From: Patescibacteria group bacterium
GTDB lineage: Bacteria > Patescibacteriota > Microgenomatia > UBA1400 > PJMF01
Assembly (NCBI GenBank): GCA_018813375.1
Contig: JAHJBU010000058.1
Span: 1 to 5,722 of the forward strand
DNA: 5,722 nt
Reading direction: 5' to 3'
Shown: in pieces, positions 4,467 through 5,722 of the stretch
Layout: the number at the start of each line of letters is the position of its first letter
Position numbering within the stretch: the first letter of the stretch is position 1
Program-made: the position numbers and the translations under genes
The notes under the pieces: model-generated
Seen by the model: only the letters and a program-made list of their open reading frames with translations
Told to the model about the DNA's origin: nothing
Database searches by the model: none

Positions 4467-4475
4467 AGTATAATA
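4467..4475. promoter_or_regulatory. Divergent recJ/cca promoters with overlapping -10 boxes
   Basis: In the 40-bp gap the plus strand reads TATAAT (4469-4474), pointing to cca with a start near 4481. The minus strand reads TATACT (4467-4472), exactly 7 bases before the recJ ATG, overlapping TATTAT (4470-4475). No good -35 box is seen for either. An alternative cca box, TATCTT (4485-4490), lies 9 bases before its ATG, so leaderless initiation is possible there too. Shared symmetric -10 elements driving divergent transcription are a known bacterial arrangement. Confidence 0.5.
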
Positions 4476-4499
4476 GAAAAAATATATCTTAACACACTT

Positions 4500-5722
4500 A
4501 TGAAGTTGCAAATTAAAAAAGAAGCAATATTTATTATCAAAACTTTAGAAAAAGCCAGTTTCCAGGCTTACCTAGTAGGCGGGGCTGTGCGTGATTTGAT
4601 TTTGGCGCAACAAAACAAACTTGATCATGATAAAACGGTCAAAGACTATGATTTCACCACCAATGCCACTCCAGAAGAAATACAAAAACTTTTTTCTGAG
4701 AGTTTTTATGAAAATGAGTTTGGTACAGTGGTTATTACTCACGAGGAATTATTAAAACAAATGGGAGCAAAGCCAGATAAAAACCTTCTATCTAAGCCGC
4801 ATCAGACACCCAAAAATAAAATTATTGACCTAGTAAAAGCTACAAAAATTCATGAATCTCTAGGGGCTCCTAAAAAAACTGAGGAAGAAAAAATTAAAAT
4901 AAATTGGTTGCCTGATTTTGAAATCACTACCTATCGCTCTGATGAAGTCTATACTGACTTTCGTCGTCCTGACCCAGAAAAATTAACCTGGGGCAAAACT
5001 ATTGATGAAGACCTTAAGAGAAGAGATTTTACCATTAATGCCATGGCCTTAAAATTAATTAAAAAAGATGAATTTAAGCTAGCTGATCCGTTTGACGGCC
5101 TTAGTGATCTTAGCCAAGGCATCATCAAAACAGTTGGTGACCCTATAGAAAGATTCAAAGAAGACGCCCTACGTATGTTACGAGCAATACGTTTTGCAGT
5201 CCAGCTTAATATGCAGATTAGCGATCAAACTTTTGAAGCCATCATTAACCATGCTCAATTAATTACTAAAATCAGCTGGGAGAGAATTAGTGATGAGTTT
5301 TTAAAAATTCTAGCTAGCCAATATCCAGCCGAGGGGATTAATTTACTGGATGAATCAGGATTATTACAATACATATTACCAGAAATTTTGCAGGGTAAAA
5401 AAGTAGAACAAGGAGGCCACCACACCACCGATGTCTGGACTCACAGCATAGATGCACTTAAAGAATGCCCCAGTTCTGACCCAATAGTGAGATTAGCCAC
5501 CCTTCTTCATGACGTAGCTAAGCCGCAAACTTTTGAAATTAGGGATAATAAAATAACTTTTTATAATCACGAAATTGTCGGCTCACGAATGGCTGATAAA
5601 ATCGCCAAACGCTTTAAGCTTTCTAATGCAAAGCGCAAGCATTTATTTACACTAGTGCGCTTCCATATGTTTTACTACCAGACATATCATACCAACTCTG
5701 CCATCCGTCGTTTTATGCGTAA
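4500..5722 (+). CDS. cca: CCA-adding tRNA nucleotidyltransferase (cut by window edge)
   Basis: Class II tRNA nucleotidyltransferase that builds or repairs the 3' CCA end of tRNAs without a template; 407 residues are visible and the frame is open at the edge. The head domain has LVGGAVRDL (25-33), the metal-binding DYDFTT (49-54, Asp49 and Asp51) and EDLKRRDFTINAMAL (170-184). The neck has ERFKEDALRMLRAIRFAVQL (217-236), including the EDxxRxxR motif for nucleotide selection. An HD domain follows, with GHHTTDVWTHS (306-316), LATLLHDVAKP (332-342) and FYNHEIVG (354-361), as in bacterial CCA enzymes with repair-linked phosphatase/phosphodiesterase activity. Unusually, about 58 mostly polar residues (81-138) lie between FGTVVIT and FEITTYRSDE, where most homologues have a short turn. 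The ATG at 4500 gives a standard N-terminus and has no Shine-Dalgarno site. Confidence 0.95.
   Translation, partial: MKLQIKKEAIFIIKTLEKASFQAYLVGGAVRDLILAQQNKLDHDKTVKDYDFTTNATPEEIQKLFSESFYENEFGTVVITHEELLKQMGAKPDKNLLSKPHQTPKNKIIDLVKATKIHESLGAPKKTEEEKIKINWLPDFEITTYRSDEVYTDFRRPDPEKLTWGKTIDEDLKRRDFTINAMALKLIKKDEFKLADPFDGLSDLSQGIIKTVGDPIERFKEDALRMLRAIRFAVQLNMQISDQTFEAIINHAQLITKISWERISDEFLKILASQYPAEGINLLDESGLLQYILPEILQGKKVEQGGHHTTDVWTHSIDALKECPSSDPIVRLATLLHDVAKPQTFEIRDNKITFYNHEIVGSRMADKIAKRFKLSNAKRKHLFTLVRFHMFYYQTYHTNSAIRRFMR

Noticed and set aside
4460..4540. A 27-residue hydrophobic extension of RecJ from the ATG at 4540, resembling a membrane segment.
   Set aside because: RecJ is cytoplasmic. 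The extension crosses the shared promoter region and the start of cca, and the family N-terminus fits the ATG at 4459.

Overview
The window looks like chromosomal DNA of a low-GC bacterium. Several traits would suit the Patescibacteria (CPR) group: short intergenic gaps, frequent lack of Shine-Dalgarno sites, promoter boxes placed almost on start codons, and small coiled-coil proteins. This assignment is an inference from gene style, not from a marker gene. TGA, TAG and TAA all act as ordinary stops.

Layout, left to right. (1) On the minus strand, 1-553 is the N-terminal third of aspartyl-tRNA synthetase (aspS), which leaves the window on the left. (2) A short coiled-coil protein of unknown function (575-925, minus) lies just upstream of it. 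(3) About 600 bases (941-1558) carry no long gene but are dense in RNA structure. Pairing across 1012-1475, a near-continuous 30-bp hairpin, a 21-bp hairpin and several smaller ones look like a long RNA read from the minus strand, starting at an extended -10 promoter at 1533-1541. A 37-codon reading frame with a good ribosome binding site is embedded in it. I recognise no known RNA family. This is the most interesting part of the window. (4) A toxin-antitoxin pair of the AbiE type follows (minus): the AbiEii-like nucleotidyltransferase (2109-2786) and, downstream and overlapping by 14 bases, the AbiEi-like antitoxin (1559-2122). The toxin comes first, the reverse of the classical order. (5) Upstream lies recJ (2816-4459, minus), a single-strand-specific 5'-3' exonuclease; its last two sense codons double as the -35 box of the toxin-antitoxin promoter. 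(6) Divergently, the tRNA CCA-adding enzyme gene cca (4500-5722, plus) leaves the window on the right. recJ and cca share a 40-bp gap in which their -10 boxes overlap.

Together the window holds housekeeping genes for tRNA charging, tRNA 3'-end maturation and DNA repair, with a defence/addiction module and a structured-RNA locus inserted between recJ and the coiled-coil/aspS pair. On the minus strand, recJ, the toxin and aspS each have a plausible -10 box about 7 to 9 bases before the ATG and no Shine-Dalgarno site, suggesting leaderless mRNAs. The antitoxin, the coiled-coil gene and the 37-codon frame have Shine-Dalgarno sites instead.
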